DNA from: Ornithinimicrobium ciconiae
GTDB taxonomy: Bacteria > Actinomycetota > Actinomycetes > Actinomycetales > Dermatophilaceae
DNA: 64,000 nucleotides
Direction: 5' to 3'
Assembly (NCBI RefSeq): GCF_007197575.1
Contig: NZ_CP041616.1
Span: forward strand, 3,720,001-3,784,000
The first letter of the stretch is position 1. The number at the start of each line of letters is the position of its first letter. This document shows positions 63,975 through 64,000 of this stretch, piece by piece. The notes below the pieces were generated by a model, which did no database searches, had not been told where the DNA came from, and worked only from the letters and a program-made list of their open reading frames with translations. A program made the translations under genes and the position numbers.

Positions 63975-64000
63975 CGCCTCAGGCTACCCATCCGGCATCC

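Overview
The window is a stretch of core chromosome from a high-GC Gram-positive actinobacterium. Supporting signs are the strong G/C third-position bias, frequent GTG starts, an Lsr2 nucleoid protein, the 32-residue ribosomal protein bS22, a fused uroporphyrinogen methyltransferase/synthase, Ku/LigD end joining, a DisA-RadA pair and a DUF3180 protein after folK. The gene neighbourhoods resemble those I recall around M. tuberculosis Rv0496-Rv0512 (ppx, isomerase, proC, HTH, bS22, SDR, acyltransferase, glutaredoxin, hemACDB) and around the Streptomyces ftsH-fol-hpt-tilS-dacB-ppa and tmk-topA regions. A member of Micrococcales, perhaps Intrasporangiaceae or Ornithinimicrobiaceae, is my best guess; the family is an inference only. 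I see no prophage, insertion sequence, integrase, CRISPR array or toxin cluster.

Layout. 1-8520: haem precursor synthesis. Rex-hemA-hemC-hemD-hemB form a tightly overlapping minus-strand operon behind a Rex operator; hemL sits apart behind a MarR regulator that diverges from a YceI gene. 8640-17713: glutaredoxin-like protein, acyltransferase, atypical SDR, bS22, small HTH protein, AcuC deacetylase, TrkA-type K+ subunit, GNAT, proC, proline dehydrogenase, sugar-phosphate isomerase-like protein and Ppx/GppA. 17771-22173: a cysteine-rich protein, then radA-disA-mutY (repair and c-di-AMP). 22163-28354: a 1481-residue secreted subtilisin/kelch protein flanked by two paralogous winged-helix regulators with receiver-like N-termini lacking a clear phospho-acceptor. 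28653-35475: clpC with a ClgR-like box, a lipoprotein, Ku divergent from separate LigD ligase and polymerase genes, and lsr2. 35650-40389: lysS, a DNA repair methyltransferase, a 4 x 32-bp repeat array, a MidA/NDUFAF7-type methyltransferase and an orphan NuoD. 40432-46019: DUF3180, folBK fusion, folP, folE, ftsH, hpt. 46133-54074: tilS, DUF2342 metalloprotease, dacB, ppa, NlpC/P60 hydrolase, DUF3352. 54122-63974: tRNA-Thr, exported alpha/beta hydrolase, holB, tmk, Lrp, a PLP lyase, topA and an APH-family kinase.

Most of this is housekeeping DNA. The parts that deserve a second look are the MidA methyltransferase/orphan NuoD pair (NuoD carries the methylatable HRG arginine but has Trp where complex I has its quinone-ligand Tyr), the regulator-flanked protease with candidate operators, the 32-bp repeat array, and the Ku/ligase divergent pair separated by only 17 bp. 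Start codons were revised from the longest frames wherever a ribosome binding site, overlap or family length favoured another start; those cases are stated.
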